Positions 1 through 8,000 of a stretch of 18,980 nt of DNA are shown in pieces. Position 1 is the first letter of the stretch, and every line of letters starts with the position of its first letter. The stretch covers positions 1 to 18,980 of the forward strand of contig CAMYNZ010000016.1 of assembly GCA_947259865.1 (NCBI GenBank), written 5' to 3'. The stretch is from an uncultured Desulfobacterales bacterium (GTDB lineage: Bacteria; Desulfobacterota; Desulfobacteria; Desulfobacterales; G020354645). The translations under genes were made by a program, and so were the position numbers. The notes beneath the pieces are model-generated. The model did not search any database. It saw only the letters and a program-made list of their open reading frames with translations, and had not been told where the DNA came from.

Positions 1-7
1 TCACCTG

Positions 8-883
8 TCAAAAACCAGTGGCTATTCGTAACCAATCGCCCGGAGATGGGGCAACAGTCCGACAATCAGTAAGAAAGATTATCTCACCACAGCTGTCCTG
101 GGTGGCGACAGTTAATTGAGCCGGGCAGTTTTGGAGAGCTTTGGCGACGGTGCTCAAAGCCTTTTGGGGTGTGTTGTTGGTTTCACTGAGATGGGCCAAA
201 ACAACATATTGAAGCCGATCATCGATGATCTCGTTCAGCAGTGTTTTTGATTCTTTATTTGACAGGTGGCCAGATCTGCTTTGGATACGTTGTTTCAACG
301 GCCATGGATAAGGGCCGTTTATCAGCATGGCCGGATCGTGATTGGCCTCCAGGATCAAAAGCGCGCATCCTTTTAAATGATGCTTAACCATCGAACTCAC
401 GGTACCGAGGTCCGTGGCGATACCAATTTTTAAGTCGTTTTTTTGGATGGTGAAACCGGCCGGATCTTCGGCATCATGGGAAATAGAAAAGGGATGGATT
501 GTTAACTCGTTTATTTCAAAGGGCTGGCCACACTCAAAGTAATGCGTGGTTTGAAGGTTTTGAAATATAAAAGATGCTTTTTCTGTTTTTCTGTTCAGAT
601 ACACCGGTAGTTTTAAACGGCGAGAAAGCGCGCCGACACCCTGGATATGATCCGCGTGTTCGTGGGTCACCAGTATGGCCTTTAGGCTTTCGGGAAAAAG
701 GCCTCTGGATTTGAGCCGGCGTTGAATTTCGATACCCGAGGGGCCTGCGTCCACCAGTATGGCGGTGGTACCATCGGTAATATATATCGCATTTCCCCTG
801 CTGCCACTGGCCAGGACACACACGGCCAGGGTGAAATCTTGTTCGGCCAACGGATTTAAATGATCGGGTTTGCGGGTATCCAT
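8..883 (-). CDS. WalJ/YycJ-type metallo-beta-lactamase-fold hydrolase
   Basis: A 291-residue metallo-beta-lactamase-fold protein. The metal site is complete: THEHADH (H74, H76, D78, H79), SHDAEDPAGF (H136), TDLG (D158) and AHLS (H231). The opening LASGSRGN, the LEANHD stretch and the SGHLSN segment (H206) are typical of the YycJ/WalJ subgroup of cytosolic hydrolases or exonucleases. That assignment is family knowledge; the substrate here is unknown. No signal peptide is seen, so it should be cytoplasmic. The ATG at 881-883 is the first plausible start, but there is no good Shine-Dalgarno sequence before it. The conserved fold starts near residue 20, so a slightly shorter protein is possible. 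It is the last gene of the long minus-strand operon in view, 49 bases after dut, and its stop lies 7 bases from the window edge. Confidence 0.88.
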   Translation of the reverse strand: MDTRKPDHLNPLAEQDFTLAVCVLASGSRGNAIYITDGTTAILVDAGPSGIEIQRRLKSRGLFPESLKAILVTHEHADHIQGVGALSRRLKLPVYLNRKTEKASFIFQNLQTTHYFECGQPFEINELTIHPFSISHDAEDPAGFTIQKNDLKIGIATDLGTVSSMVKHHLKGCALLILEANHDPAMLINGPYPWPLKQRIQSRSGHLSNKESKTLLNEIIDDRLQYVVLAHLSETNNTPQKALSTVAKALQNCPAQLTVATQDSCGEIIFLTDCRTVAPSPGDWLRIATGF

Positions 884-932
884 ATTAAATTTATTTTACC
901 TGTTGGGTAACTCAACGGTATTGCTCCAGAGC

Positions 933-1391
933 TTATTTTCCCGTATGGCCGAATCCGCCGGCACTGCGCTCGCTCGGGGCCAACTGCTCCACGATTTTTA
1001 ATTTTGCGCGATAGACTCTGTTGATAACCATCTGGGCAATGCGGTCGTTTCTACAGACGGTATATCTTTGGCTGCCTAAATTGATGACGGCTATCTTTAC
1101 CTCACCGCGATAGTCTGCGTCAATTGTACCCGGAGCGTTAATAAGCCCGATGCCGTGTTTTACAGCCAACCCGCTACGCGGGCGTATCTGGGCTTCGTAG
1201 CCTTCCGGAAGGGCAATTGCAAAGCCGGTAGGAACTAGCGCAATCATTCCTTGTTCGAGAGAAACCGGTTGTTCCACAGCCGCATGGATGTCCATCCCGG
1301 CCGCCTGGGCGGTCATATAGCGCGGAAGGGGTATATCCGCGTCTTTATCCGGTCTTAAGCGAACAAGCCTAATGCAAGGAACATCGGTCAT
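933..1391 (-). CDS. dut: deoxyuridine 5'-triphosphate nucleotidohydrolase (dUTPase)
   Basis: Trimeric dUTPase, which hydrolyses dUTP to dUMP and PPi, keeps uracil out of DNA and supplies dTMP synthesis. All five family motifs are visible in the 152 residues: AGMDIHA (31-37), RPRSGLA (70-76), the LINAPGTIDADYRGEV block (83-98, with catalytic Asp91), RIAQMV (117-122) and the C-terminal flexible Gly-rich arm SERSAGGFGHTG (140-151). The length is normal for the family. The start at 1389-1391 agrees with usual N-termini, but the leader lacks a clear ribosome binding site because a 7-base repeat array ends only 7 bases upstream. It is downstream of the M16 peptidase gene on the same strand. Confidence 0.96.
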   Translation of the reverse strand: MTDVPCIRLVRLRPDKDADIPLPRYMTAQAAGMDIHAAVEQPVSLEQGMIALVPTGFAIALPEGYEAQIRPRSGLAVKHGIGLINAPGTIDADYRGEVKIAVINLGSQRYTVCRNDRIAQMVINRVYRAKLKIVEQLAPSERSAGGFGHTGK

Positions 1392-1398
1392 ATCTTAG

Positions 1399-1447
1399 GG
1401 TTCAAGGTTCAAGGTTCGGGGTTCAAGGTTCAGGGTTCAAGGTTCAA
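1399..1447. repeat. seven-copy heptamer array (GGTTCAA) in the dut leader
   Basis: Seven consecutive 7-base units start at 1399, 1406, 1413, 1420, 1427, 1434 and 1441. Five are GGTTCAA; the third is GGTTCGG and the fifth GGTTCAG. The period is exact over 49 bases. Seen from the dut strand the unit is TTGAACC. The array fills most of the 82-base gap between the M16 peptidase stop and the dut start and stops 7 bases before the dut ATG. Confidence 0.95.
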
Positions 1448-1473
1448 TAAAAAAAAACGCCCCGGCCCCTGAT
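1448..1473 (-). terminator. T-tract after the M16 peptidase gene (weak terminator candidate)
   Basis: On the minus strand the M16 peptidase stop is followed by a GC-rich run (GGGGCCGGGGCG) and then nine T residues. The T-tract and GC-rich lead-in resemble an intrinsic terminator, but I cannot draw a convincing stem: only 3 base pairs with a 2-base loop. It may slow or partly stop transcription before dut, or do nothing. Confidence 0.25.
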
Positions 1474-2739
1474 TCAGTTACTTAATATTTCCATAAATGC
1501 ATTTTCGTCTTTAAGTGCGCCCAGGGTGGTCATGCCAAGCTGATCGCCTTGTAAAAGAAACTCGGCGATGGTGATGATATCTTCGTCTGATACGGCGTTA
1601 ATGTGATCCACGACGGTTTCCAGTGCAATGTCATGGCCGAAGTTTATCTCATTTTGTGCGAGTCGAACCATTTGGCTATCGATACTTTCGGATGCCAGCA
1701 AGAGGTTGCCAATGGTATAATCTTTTGCATCTTTAAGTTCTGTTTTGTCAACACGGTCATTTTTGAGGGCCTTCATCTCTTTTATAATCAACTCTGCCGC
1801 TTTGAGGGCATTTTCCGGCTGGACGGCGACATAGGCCCCGAAAATACCGGTATCGACATAGGAAGATATATAGGAATAAACAGAATACGCCAGTCCTCTG
1901 CGCTCCCGAATTTTCTGAAAAAGCCTCGAACTCATGTTACCCCCCAGAATGGTGTTGAGCAGAGAAAAAGCATATCGTTTTGGATTGGTTATAGATATCC
2001 CCCGGGTTCCCAAACAGATATGGACCTGTTCCAGATCACGGTAGTGCATTCTCACTTGAGAGTGACACGCAGGCGTTATTCGCTCCGCAAGACCGTTTCC
2101 CTGTCTGGATGACTTAAAAACGGGGGAAACCAGGTCGACAAAATGCTGATGCGATATATTTCCGGCGGCCGATATGACGATATGCTCGGGTTGATAGAAG
2201 CGGTGAAAAAAATCTTTAATAATCGATGCGTTGAATCCGATGACATTTTCACGGGTGCCCAGAATCGAACGTCCCAAAGGGTTGTCCCCCCAATAGGTAT
2301 TGCCCGAAAGGATATGAACATACTCTTCAGGATTGTCTTCCACCATATTAATTTCTTGGAAGATTACCGGGCGTTCTTTCTCCACTTCTTTTTCATCGAA
2401 AATGGAATTTAGAAAAATATCCGAAAGGATATCAACCATTGTTTCCAGATGGGCATCAATCACTCTGGCATGGTAACATGTGTATTCAAAGCTGGTAAAT
2501 GCGTTGGTTTGTCCACCGATTGCATCAAATTCTTTTGCGATTTGAAAGGCCGTCCGTTTTTGGGTGCCCTTGAAAATCATGTGTTCGATCATGTGAGACA
2601 GCCCGTTTTCCGAAGGCAATTCATCCCGGGCGCCAACATTTACCCAGACGCCCATCGATATACTGCGAGCATAGGGCATCTTCTTGGTTAATATCCGGAT
2701 GCCGTTGTCAAGGGTGGTTTTACTTATCGCCTGGTCCAT
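1474..2739 (-). CDS. M16 family zinc metallopeptidase (processing-peptidase-like)
   Basis: A 421-residue single-unit M16B peptidase, related to mitochondrial processing peptidase beta and Bacillus YmxG/MlpA. The inverted zinc motif HXXEH is intact (HMIEH, H49/E52/H53) and the third ligand is probably E129 in [13 protein letters not shown]-terminal M16 half follows, with [22 protein letters not shown] near 266-287, the usual substrate-cleft signature. No signal peptide is seen. The ATG at 2737-2739 lies inside the pnp 3' end, giving a 20-base overlap, and is preceded by GGAAG six bases upstream, so translation is probably coupled to pnp. Placement next to pnp is also seen in other bacteria. 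The substrate is unknown. Confidence 0.92.
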   Translation of the reverse strand: MDQAISKTTLDNGIRILTKKMPYARSISMGVWVNVGARDELPSENGLSHMIEHMIFKGTQKRTAFQIAKEFDAIGGQTNAFTSFEYTCYHARVIDAHLETMVDILSDIFLNSIFDEKEVEKERPVIFQEINMVEDNPEEYVHILSGNTYWGDNPLGRSILGTRENVIGFNASIIKDFFHRFYQPEHIVISAAGNISHQHFVDLVSPVFKSSRQGNGLAERITPACHSQVRMHYRDLEQVHICLGTRGISITNPKRYAFSLLNTILGGNMSSRLFQKIRERRGLAYSVYSYISSYVDTGIFGAYVAVQPENALKAAELIIKEMKALKNDRVDKTELKDAKDYTIGNLLLASESIDSQMVRLAQNEINFGHDIALETVVDHINAVSDEDIITIAEFLLQGDQLGMTTLGALKDENAFMEILSN

Positions 2740-4819
2740 GATCTTCTTCCAAAACCGCCTTATGGCTCAAACGTATTTTGCCATCCCGGTTGATTTCAAG
2801 TACTTTTACTTTAATTTTATCTCCCTCTTTGACAATGTCGGATACCTTGGTAACCCGTCGGTTGGCTAGCTGGGAAATGTGAACCAAACCATCCGTGCCC
2901 GGTAAAATTTGGACAAAGGCACCAAAATCCATCACTTTTTGAACGGTTCCCTCATAGATTCGGCCCACTTCAGGTTCCATGGCGATATCGTCGACCATCT
3001 TTTGAGCAGCCTCGGCATCTTCTTTACAGAAAGCGGCAATTTTAACGATGCCTGAATCTTCTATTTCTATCCGGGTATTGGTTTCGTTCTGAATCGATCG
3101 AATAATTTTCCCGGACGGTCCAATAATTTCCCGTATTTTATCCGGATTGATCTTTATCGTAATGATTTTGGGAGCATAGGGCGAAATTTCTTTGCGGGCT
3201 TCATTGAGCGTTTCTAACATTTTTTGTAAGATAAAAAGCCGTCCGTTACGCGCCTGTTCAAGCGCTTTTTCCATGATTTCCCGGGAGAGTTCTCGGATTT
3301 TAATATCCATTTGAAGTGCGGTAATTCCCTCTTTGGTTCCGGCGACCTTAAAATCCATATCACCGGTATGATCTTCGTCGCCGAGAATATCAGAAAGTAT
3401 AACCACACGATCCCCGTCTGAAACCAGACCCATGGCAATACCCGCAACAGGACTTTTTATCGGCACACCGCCATCCATAAGCGCCAGTGTTCCCGCGCAT
3501 ACTGTTGCCATAGATGAAGAACCGTTTGATTCCAGTACCTCTGAAACAATTCTGATCGTATAGTCAAAATTCTCTTTATCCGGTAAGCTTTTTTCCAGGG
3601 CTCTCGTAGAAAGACCCCCATGTCCGATATCTCGACGCGAAGGTCCTCCGATGCGCTTGACCTCACCAACCGAAAAAGGCGGGAAATTATAGTGAAGCAT
3701 AAATGGTCGATACTCCTCGCCGCTCAGGGTTTCCACACGTTGCTCGTCCTGGCCCGATCCCAGTGTCAAAACACCGAGAACCTGGGTTTCACCACGCGTA
3801 AACAACGCACTGCCGTGGGGCCGTGGGAGTATTCCGGCTTCACAGGTGATCGGTCGGATTTCATCAAATTTACGGTTATCGATACGTCGGCCTTCGTCCA
3901 GGACAAGGCCGCGGCATATGTTTTTTTGGAGGTCTTGTAAAATTTCGTATATTTCCTCTTTGCGCTCGCTATATTCTTCCCCGAAATTTTCTACAATTTC
4001 AGTTTTAAGATCGCGCAAAGAAGCGTAGCGCTTTAATTTTTCGGGTATCAAAATGGCTTCCCGCATGGGTGATTGGGCCAGAGATTCAGCCTTCCTGACC
4101 AATTCCTCATCCTTTGCAGGAGGGGCAAACGGGCGCTTGGGCACCCCGACGGCCTCCACCAATTTTTCCTGGAGTTCAATTAACGGTAGCATCTCCTTGT
4201 GTCCAAAGTATATGGCTTCGAGCATATCGGCTTCTTTCACAATATCGGCATTTCCCTCGACCATAACAATACCTGTCTTTGAACCTGCCACTATGAGATT
4301 GATATCTGAATTTTCCAATTGGCTGATGGTCGGGTTTATCAAATATTGACCATCTATTCGGCCGACCCGGACGCATGCAATAGGACCCTCAAAGGGGATA
4401 TCGGAAAGGGTAAGTGCCGCCGAAGCCCCATTCATGGCCAGCGTATCAGATTCGTTTTCCTGATCCATGGACAACACCGTTGCGATTACCTGGGTTTCGT
4501 AGCGGTAATTTTTGGGAAACAACGGTCGAATAGGGCGGTCAATCAGACGAGCGGTCAGTGTTTCCTTTTCGCTGGGTCGACCAATTTCACGTCTAAAATA
4601 GTTGCCCGGGATTCGGCCGGCGGCATAAATTTTTTCTTGATACTCAACGGTGAGAGGTAAAAAATTAGCAGGACGTTCCTCCCTGGCGGATACGACTGTG
4701 ACCAGCACAATGGTTTCTTCATATTGCACCACGACCGATCCGGAGGCCTGTTTGGCGACTTTGCCGGTCTGAATACTTAACTGTTTTCCGCCGATTTGGG
4801 CGTTTAATGAAATTTCCAT
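2720..4819 (-). CDS. pnp: polyribonucleotide nucleotidyltransferase (PNPase)
   Basis: PNPase, the 3'-5' phosphorolytic exoribonuclease that degrades mRNA and also adds heteropolymeric tails, usually as a trimer and often in a degradosome. The 699-residue protein shows the full family layout: RNase PH-like domain 1 (about 10-145), an alpha-helical linker (about 240-305), RNase PH domain 2 (about 315-530), KH (about 550-610, [15 protein letters not shown]) and S1 (about 617-688, [13 protein letters not shown]). The phosphorolysis aspartates are present in [14 protein letters not shown] (D481 and D487). The start has a good binding site, AGGAG with a short A-rich spacer. It follows rpsO after a 171-base structured gap, as in many bacteria, and the M16 peptidase gene overlaps its end. 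Confidence 0.98.
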   Translation of the reverse strand: MEISLNAQIGGKQLSIQTGKVAKQASGSVVVQYEETIVLVTVVSAREERPANFLPLTVEYQEKIYAAGRIPGNYFRREIGRPSEKETLTARLIDRPIRPLFPKNYRYETQVIATVLSMDQENESDTLAMNGASAALTLSDIPFEGPIACVRVGRIDGQYLINPTISQLENSDINLIVAGSKTGIVMVEGNADIVKEADMLEAIYFGHKEMLPLIELQEKLVEAVGVPKRPFAPPAKDEELVRKAESLAQSPMREAILIPEKLKRYASLRDLKTEIVENFGEEYSERKEEIYEILQDLQKNICRGLVLDEGRRIDNRKFDEIRPITCEAGILPRPHGSALFTRGETQVLGVLTLGSGQDEQRVETLSGEEYRPFMLHYNFPPFSVGEVKRIGGPSRRDIGHGGLSTRALEKSLPDKENFDYTIRIVSEVLESNGSSSMATVCAGTLALMDGGVPIKSPVAGIAMGLVSDGDRVVILSDILGDEDHTGDMDFKVAGTKEGITALQMDIKIRELSREIMEKALEQARNGRLFILQKMLETLNEARKEISPYAPKIITIKINPDKIREIIGPSGKIIRSIQNETNTRIEIEDSGIVKIAAFCKEDAEAAQKMVDDIAMEPEVGRIYEGTVQKVMDFGAFVQILPGTDGLVHISQLANRRVTKVSDIVKEGDKIKVKVLEINRDGKIRLSHKAVLEEDHGPGDK

Positions 4820-4878
4820 ATTTTTCTCCTAAAATTAAGCGATCAGGGACTCAACTGCTTGATGGTCGCCTAATCTTC

Positions 4879-4973
4879 GCCATTAAATGGCATGATAGCC
4901 GCACCCAATTTTCAGCTCTCAGCGTCTGCCGCTGGGCAAAACTGGCGGGCATCACCTGGCTCGGTTTACCGAG
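4879..4973 (-). promoter_or_regulatory. cluster of three hairpins in the rpsO-pnp spacer
   Basis: Three perfect inverted repeats lie in the 171-base spacer: CTCGGT/ACCGAG with a 2-base centre (4960-4973), CAGCG/CGCTG with a 5-base loop (4920-4934), and GCCATT/AATGGC around a single A (4879-4891). None has a T-tract on the transcribed strand, so they are not intrinsic terminators. In E. coli the same spacer is an RNase III processing site used for PNPase autocontrol (established knowledge). A similar role here is inference. Confidence 0.5.
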
Positions 4974-4990
4974 TTTTCGGGTTCGGGTTA

Positions 4991-5260
4991 TTAGCGTTTA
5001 AGCCCGAGGGTTTCAATGATTGCGCGATACCGGTTGATATCCTTGTTCTTCACGTAGTTTAGCAGTCTGCGACGACGGCCTACCAGCATCAGTAATCCCC
5101 TCCTGGAATGATGATCTTTTTTGTGAACTTTTAAATGTTCGGTAAGGTAGGAAATCCGATGGGTGAGAAGACCGACTTGAACTTCGGGTGAGCCGGTATC
5201 ACCTTCATGCAGTTTAAATTGCTTAATGAGTTTCTGTTTTTCTTCCGTAGTATAAGTCAC
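4991..5260 (-). CDS. rpsO: 30S ribosomal protein S15
   Basis: S15, an early-assembly 30S protein that binds the three-way junction of 16S rRNA helices 20-22. The 89 residues match the standard length. The rRNA-contacting segment is intact: [17 protein letters not shown] (20-36), then [18 protein letters not shown] (39-56) and [10 protein letters not shown]. The start codon is GTG (5258-5260), preceded by a strong GGAGG at 5271-5275 with a 10-base spacer. It sits 28 bases after truB and before pnp, the usual truB-rpsO-pnp order. Confidence 0.98.
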   Translation of the reverse strand: MTYTTEEKQKLIKQFKLHEGDTGSPEVQVGLLTHRISYLTEHLKVHKKDHHSRRGLLMLVGRRRRLLNYVKNKDINRYRAIIETLGLKR

Positions 5261-5288
5261 TTTGTTTCTGCCTCCTTTTTAATGTTGG

Positions 5289-6203
5289 CTAGTTTGGGAA
5301 AACACAGCAGTAATCCAATCTATCATCTTCCGGCACCTGCCTCAATACTGCGATCAGTTGACGATCGGTATCCACCACCTTGATGAACGCTTCCGATCCC
5401 AGAGGGGGAATCGGGTTTAGATCTTTATGCCAAAGTAGTTTACCTTGCTTTATTTTTTGAGTCAATTTTTGATCCGCACAAACAGCCGGCATGCCGCGCA
5501 GGGCATCGACCATGTTTATCACTCGTTGTGAGATATCACCTTCGCAAGCCAGTTTTTCAAGCTCGGTTAAGGTTAACGATTCATCAATTGAAAAATCACT
5601 GCTTTCAATCCGCCGTAGTTCTTTAAGATGTCCGCCGCAGCCGAGAGACAGGCCGATGTCGGAACAAAGTGTTCTAATGTAGGTGCCTGCGGAGCAAAAA
5701 ACTTCAAAATTGATCAGTGGCAAACGTATCTCGAGAATATGGATATACGATATCTGCACACGCCGCGGTGGTTTCTGAATCGGGTTGCCTCTTCTGGCAT
5801 GCTTGTAAAGTGGAATCCCTTTATGTTTCAAGGCCGAATAAACAGGTGGAAGCTGTTGGATGGTTCCCTCAAATTTATGCATGGCGGTGTGAATCATTTG
5901 ATCGGAAAATCCGCTACGATCACTTGTGGCCACAATCTTTCCACTAGAATCCTGCGTATCTGTTTGTACTCCTAAATGAAGCACTGCCTTGTATTTTTTA
6001 TTCCCATTCAAGAAGAATCGGGCAAGTTTGGTCGCGCTGTTGAGACAACACACGAGAACACCCGTCGCAAAGGGGTCCAGGGTTCCGGTATGCCCTGCTT
6101 TATCGGCTCTGAAAATCCGTTTGACGGTCGTAACTGCTCTGGCGGAAGAGATATTAGCAGGCTTATCGATAACGATGATACCGCTTTGGTTAGGACTAAA
6201 CAT
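5289..6203 (-). CDS. truB: tRNA pseudouridine(55) synthase
   Basis: TruB isomerises U55 in the T-loop of most tRNAs and also helps tRNA folding. The protein has 304 residues. The catalytic motif GHTGTLDPFATGVL carries nucleophile Asp43. Other family blocks are KKYKAVLHLGVQTDTQD (70s-80s), QLPPVYSALKHKG (about 117-129) and FEVFCSAGTYIRTLCSDIG (about 166-184). A C-terminal PUA-like segment follows (about 230-300). The start ATG at 6201-6203 has only a weak GGGA upstream. It lies 19 bases after the DHH phosphoesterase gene and 28 before rpsO. Confidence 0.97.
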   Translation of the reverse strand: MFSPNQSGIIVIDKPANISSARAVTTVKRIFRADKAGHTGTLDPFATGVLVCCLNSATKLARFFLNGNKKYKAVLHLGVQTDTQDSSGKIVATSDRSGFSDQMIHTAMHKFEGTIQQLPPVYSALKHKGIPLYKHARRGNPIQKPPRRVQISYIHILEIRLPLINFEVFCSAGTYIRTLCSDIGLSLGCGGHLKELRRIESSDFSIDESLTLTELEKLACEGDISQRVINMVDALRGMPAVCADQKLTQKIKQGKLLWHKDLNPIPPLGSEAFIKVVDTDRQLIAVLRQVPEDDRLDYCCVFPN

Positions 6204-6222
6204 ATGTGGTTTTTTCCCGCTC

Positions 6223-7194
6223 TCACAGCTTGTCAGCCAAATCTTTTATTTCGGCCTTTAGTTCGGCAAGCGTCGTTTCGATGCCAAATCCGGCCGCGGT
6301 GGAATGGCCGCCCCCTCCATAAATCGCTGCTATAGCTGCTACATCCACCGAACCGTCTGATCGCAGACTAACATGATAATGATTGGAGTTTGTTATGTTT
6401 CCAGCACCGTTTATATTTTCCTGTATGAGTGTCGCCACACTCACATCTTCAATTCGTCGCGCATAATTAATCATACCATCGATGTCTTCCGGCTGGGTGC
6501 CTGTCCGCGCCAGCATATCCTGGGTGATGGTAATTATCGATAATTTACCGTTGTCCGATATCTCGATGGATTCAAGGGCCAGATTCAGGAGCTTGATACG
6601 CCCCAGAGAGTAAGTTCCATAAACATGTTGGGCCACATTGTGCGGTTTCACGCCCCTTTCTGTCATTTCTTCACAGATGGCGAAGGCTGCCTGGTTGGTA
6701 TTTGAAAAGCGAAACGAACCGGTATCGGTCAATATGCCGGTATAGATAGATGTGGCTATGCTGAGATCAATAGGCACGGCTAATTTTTTAATCAGGCGGT
6801 ATATGATTTCAGCGGTTGAACACGCAAGTGTATCTATAAGCTGGTAGTGACCAAAGCCTGTGTTGGTAACGTGATGATCAATGTTAATAACTACCGGGAC
6901 TTTATTTACTTCAGATAAACCCGGACCGATCCGCTCTAGATTACCGCAATCGAGGATAACGGCGGTATCAAACTGCATCGTCTCATCCATTCGCCGAGCA
7001 ATGCGCTCAACCGAGGACAAAAATCGATACACGGCCGGTATGGGACTATCGTTGTATAGAAAAACCTTTTTGTTGATAGCCTCAAGGGCCAGTCCCATAG
7101 CAATCAGAGATCCGACTGCGTCACCATCCGGATTGCTGTGCGAGGCGAGCAAAATATTGTTACTGTCAACGAGGTGGCTTAATATCTGTTTCAT
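6223..7194 (-). CDS. nrnA: DHH/DHHA1 phosphoesterase, NrnA-like (nanoRNase / pAp phosphatase)
   Basis: A 323-residue DHH subfamily 1 phosphoesterase. Metal-binding motifs are intact: SHSNPDGDAVGS (H19, D23, D25), ILDCGN (D82), NIDHHVTN (D106, H107, H108) and LTDTGSFRFSNT (D157). The DHHA1 domain ends with GGGGHSTAAGFG (about 293-304). The family degrades 2-5 nt RNAs and, in some members, dephosphorylates 3'-phosphoadenosine 5'-phosphate. Which activity dominates here cannot be read from sequence. The start overlaps the rbfA 3' end by 29 bases, implying coupling. Its place just upstream of truB-rpsO-pnp is sensible, because it would finish the oligoribonucleotides that PNPase leaves. Confidence 0.93.
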   Translation of the reverse strand: MKQILSHLVDSNNILLASHSNPDGDAVGSLIAMGLALEAINKKVFLYNDSPIPAVYRFLSSVERIARRMDETMQFDTAVILDCGNLERIGPGLSEVNKVPVVINIDHHVTNTGFGHYQLIDTLACSTAEIIYRLIKKLAVPIDLSIATSIYTGILTDTGSFRFSNTNQAAFAICEEMTERGVKPHNVAQHVYGTYSLGRIKLLNLALESIEISDNGKLSIITITQDMLARTGTQPEDIDGMINYARRIEDVSVATLIQENINGAGNITNSNHYHVSLRSDGSVDVAAIAAIYGGGGHSTAAGFGIETTLAELKAEIKDLADKL

Positions 7195-7540
7195 CTTCCG
7201 TGCTGATACGGTTGAGCAGTTTATCTATACCCGCTCCATAGTCAAAGGTTTCATCATAAAAAAATTGAAGATCCGGCATGTATCGCAACCCTAGTTGGCG
7301 GGCAAGAGTGCGCTTTACAAAACCTAATGCACTTTTAAACCCCTGGATCGCAGCCTGTTGGCGTTCTTCTCCTCCGGGTGTCGAAAAATAAATTCGTGCT
7401 AAGCGTAAATCCCGGGTCATTCTAACACCGGTTATCGTTATCATTTCTAGCCGGGGGTCTTTTACGCGTTTTTGTAATATGTCTGAAAGGGTCTTTTGAA
7501 TCAGACCGCTTATTCTGTCGGCCCGGGAAAAAGGGATCAT
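7166..7540 (-). CDS. rbfA: 30S ribosome-binding factor RbfA
   Basis: RbfA is a small KH-fold assembly factor for the 16S rRNA 5' domain, needed for late 30S maturation and cold adaptation. The 124 residues have the typical start FSRADRISGLIQKTLSDIL, then VKDPRLEMITITGVRMTRDLRLARIYFS and the C-terminal LGLRYMPDLQFFYDETFDYGAGIDKLL, which is the family signature. The ATG overlaps the ylxP stop in an ATGA (7537-7540), and its own end overlaps nrnA. RimP, IF-2 and S15 genes in the same operon share its role in 30S biogenesis. Confidence 0.96.
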   Translation of the reverse strand: MIPFSRADRISGLIQKTLSDILQKRVKDPRLEMITITGVRMTRDLRLARIYFSTPGGEERQQAAIQGFKSALGFVKRTLARQLGLRYMPDLQFFYDETFDYGAGIDKLLNRISTEDETDIKPPR

Positions 7541-7824
7541 AGGTTAAACATCTCCATTTCCGTATCTATGATTTCCGCCAGCCCCAGCGAATCGGCCATA
7601 TTAAAAATTTTATCTATCTTGGAATTTAACATTTTTTTATCATTTCCGACCAGAGAAAATCCTATTTCTGATCTTTGATAAATGTCGTTTGAACCAACCT
7701 CTGCCACCGATGCATTGAAATTGTTGCGCAGCTGGTTAATCATAGATTTTACAATCCTTCTTTTGCTTTTCAGAGAACGGCAATCATGAAGTCTTATCGT
7801 AATAATTCCAATACCGACAACCAT
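7537..7824 (-). CDS. ylxP: DUF503 / YlxP-like protein
   Basis: A 95-residue DUF503 protein. The conserved stretches are LHDCRSLKSKRRIVKSMI (12-29) and NASVAEVGSNDIYQRSEIGF (about 37-56). Family members (YlxP in Bacillus) lie between infB and rbfA and are linked to ribosome assembly, but the molecular activity is not firmly known. The start ATG (7822-7824) has no Shine-Dalgarno sequence; the 20 bases before it are almost purely A/T and contain TATAAT ending 7 bases before the ATG. An inverted 9-base repeat array fills the rest of the infB-ylxP gap. The stop overlaps the rbfA start by 4 bases. Confidence 0.92.
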   Translation of the reverse strand: MVVGIGIITIRLHDCRSLKSKRRIVKSMINQLRNNFNASVAEVGSNDIYQRSEIGFSLVGNDKKMLNSKIDKIFNMADSLGLAEIIDTEMEMFNL

Positions 7825-7840
7825 TTTTTTAATTATATTG

Positions 7841-7994
7841 GTTAAATTTTTTGCATTAGTTGAGTTAGTTGAGTAAGTTGAATTGGTTGATTAGGTTAAA
7901 TTGGTTGTATGGATTTCAGTCACGCCAAGGAAAGCAGTCCTGCTATTACAACCAATTCAACCAATAAAACCAATTGAACCAACCAAACCAATTC
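7841..7994. repeat. inverted nonamer array between infB and ylxP
   Basis: The left arm is a 9-base periodic run, with clear units at 7859, 7868, 7877, 7886, 7895 and 7904 (GTTGAGTTA, GTTGAGTAA, GTTGAATTG, GTTGATTAG and so on) and an outlying match in phase at 7841. The right arm is its inverse: AACCAATTC, AACCAATAA, AACCAATTG, AACCAACCA, AACCAATTC from 7950 to 7994. A 37-base unique centre separates them. AATTGGTTGTA (7899-7909) and TACAACCAATT (7947-7957) are perfect 11-base complements, so the transcript could form a long imperfect hairpin. The right arm ends 6 bases from the infB stop. Confidence 0.93.
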
Positions 7995-8000
7995 ATCTTC

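Noticed and set aside
1399..1447. Heptamer array as a CRISPR or iteron origin
   Set aside because: There are no spacers between units, as a CRISPR needs, and no DnaA boxes or replication gene nearby.
4974..4993. TTCGGGTTCGGGTTA run beside rpsO as a fourth GTT array
   Set aside because: Only two 6-base units, partly inside the rpsO stop region; too short to count with the three clear arrays.
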